NCBI GenBank assembly: GCA_029287335.1 | Contig: JARFRI010000331.1 | Span: forward strand, 1-6,686 | Direction: 5' to 3' | DNA: 6,686 nucleotides | DNA from: Phycisphaera sp. | GTDB lineage: Bacteria; Planctomycetota; Phycisphaerae; Phycisphaerales; Phycisphaeraceae | Shown: positions 6,308 to 6,686 of the stretch, piece after piece | How positions within the stretch are numbered: the first letter of the stretch is position 1 | Layout of the letters: each line of letters begins with the position of its first letter | The notes under the pieces: generated by a model | The model's database searches: none | What the model was told of the DNA's origin: nothing | Seen by the model: the letters and a program-made list of their open reading frames with translations, nothing else | Program-made: the position numbers and the translations under genes

Positions 6308-6484
6308 CACGGATCTCCACAGGGTTCCACTCCGTTATCGGAACGCCCAGCCCCCACGAAGAGCCCACAAAACACGTTTTTTCGCTTTCCCCCAAAACCA
6401 CCCCACAAAACCGGCACAACCCACCCCGCCTCACAGCCCATCAAGCCACATTTAACGCAATCCTAATACACAACTCACAATCAT
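6308..6484 (-). other. Upstream region of the lipoprotein gene, with a strand-biased tract
   Basis: This stretch should hold the leader and promoter of the lipoprotein gene, but I could not pick a convincing promoter. From 6391 to 6480, 75 of 90 bases are A or C on the plus strand, so the coding strand is G/T rich. No coding frame is supported here. Confidence 0.5.
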
Positions 6485-6686
6485 CGTCGCTCTCCCTCCC
6501 GCTTTGGCGGGCCTGTGGGCCCCCGTCTCCCCCCCTGCCAAGCCCAAGCCGGGGCAGGGCCAGGGCGAATGGCGAGGGCGGGTTGGGCCGGGGGAGCGGG
6601 GGCGCCAGGCGGGGGCTCGCAGGGGCGGGGGCGGGGGGGCGGCGAGGGGGGGGGTGGGAGGGGGTGGGTGGGGGTGGGGCGTTGCG
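6485..6686. other. GC hairpins running into a G-rich low-complexity tail, probable artefact
   Basis: The start contains short GC inverted repeats: CCCGC/GCGGG (6498-6511), GGGCC/GGCCC (6509-6522) and CCCTGCC/GGCAGGG (6533-6559). After about 6560 the sequence becomes almost pure G with scattered other bases; 87 of the last 126 bases are G. Such a drift at a contig end, with an adapter at the other end, is what reads of failing quality from two-colour sequencing produce, since no signal is called as G. No gene is supported. Confidence 0.7.

Noticed and set aside
6561..6686. G-quadruplex or telomere-like repeat
   Set aside because: No regular repeat unit, and the context points to sequencing failure at the contig end.

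Overview
The window looks like one assembled contig from a Planctomycetota genome, probably a metagenome-derived one. The inference rests on three things: a large cytochrome c protein built from the DUF1587/1595/1592/1588/1585 domain series next to a DUF1552 protein, a pairing typical of Planctomycetota and some relatives; a pilin-like protein with the planctomycete-style RRAFTLIE prepilin motif and an ADGH motif near its C-terminus; and moderately high GC. I cannot place it at genus level. Both ends are compromised. Bases 1-54 are Illumina Nextera adapter, and roughly the last 125-200 bases are a G-rich low-complexity tail that is probably a sequencing or assembly artefact.

Layout. 55-585 (-): the first 177 codons of a Tat-exported DUF1552 protein, cut off by the adapter. 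588-3122 (-): an 844-residue exported protein with two CxxCH motifs, two bases upstream of the DUF1552 gene and evidently co-transcribed with it. 3123-3299: a 177-base gap with a candidate promoter whose spacer is filled by a GC-rich dyad, followed by a structured leader with two hairpins that share competing sequences. 3300-4142 (-): a type IV pilin-like (type II secretion pseudopilin-like) protein with its own promoter. 4143-4493: the divergent intergenic region. 4494-4742 (+): an 82-residue stand-alone sigma-70 region-4-like helix-turn-helix protein, ending at a strong bidirectional terminator. 4862-5206 (-): a short HPF/RaiA-family ribosome hibernation protein, convergent on that terminator. 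5384-6307 (-): a probable lipoprotein of unknown function with a lipocalin-like N-terminal half and a C-terminal half resembling the soluble part of planctomycete pilin-like proteins.

How the parts relate. The two genes at the left form one transcription unit for exported proteins, likely an outer-membrane or periplasmic redox/degradation module. The other genes appear to be individually transcribed housekeeping or envelope genes. I see no mobile element, CRISPR array, tRNA, rRNA or defence system. The most interesting points are regulatory: the dyad within the promoter spacer and alternating hairpins ahead of the cytochrome operon, the inverted repeat exactly centred on the -10 of the hibernation-factor gene, and the orphan sigma region-4 protein.
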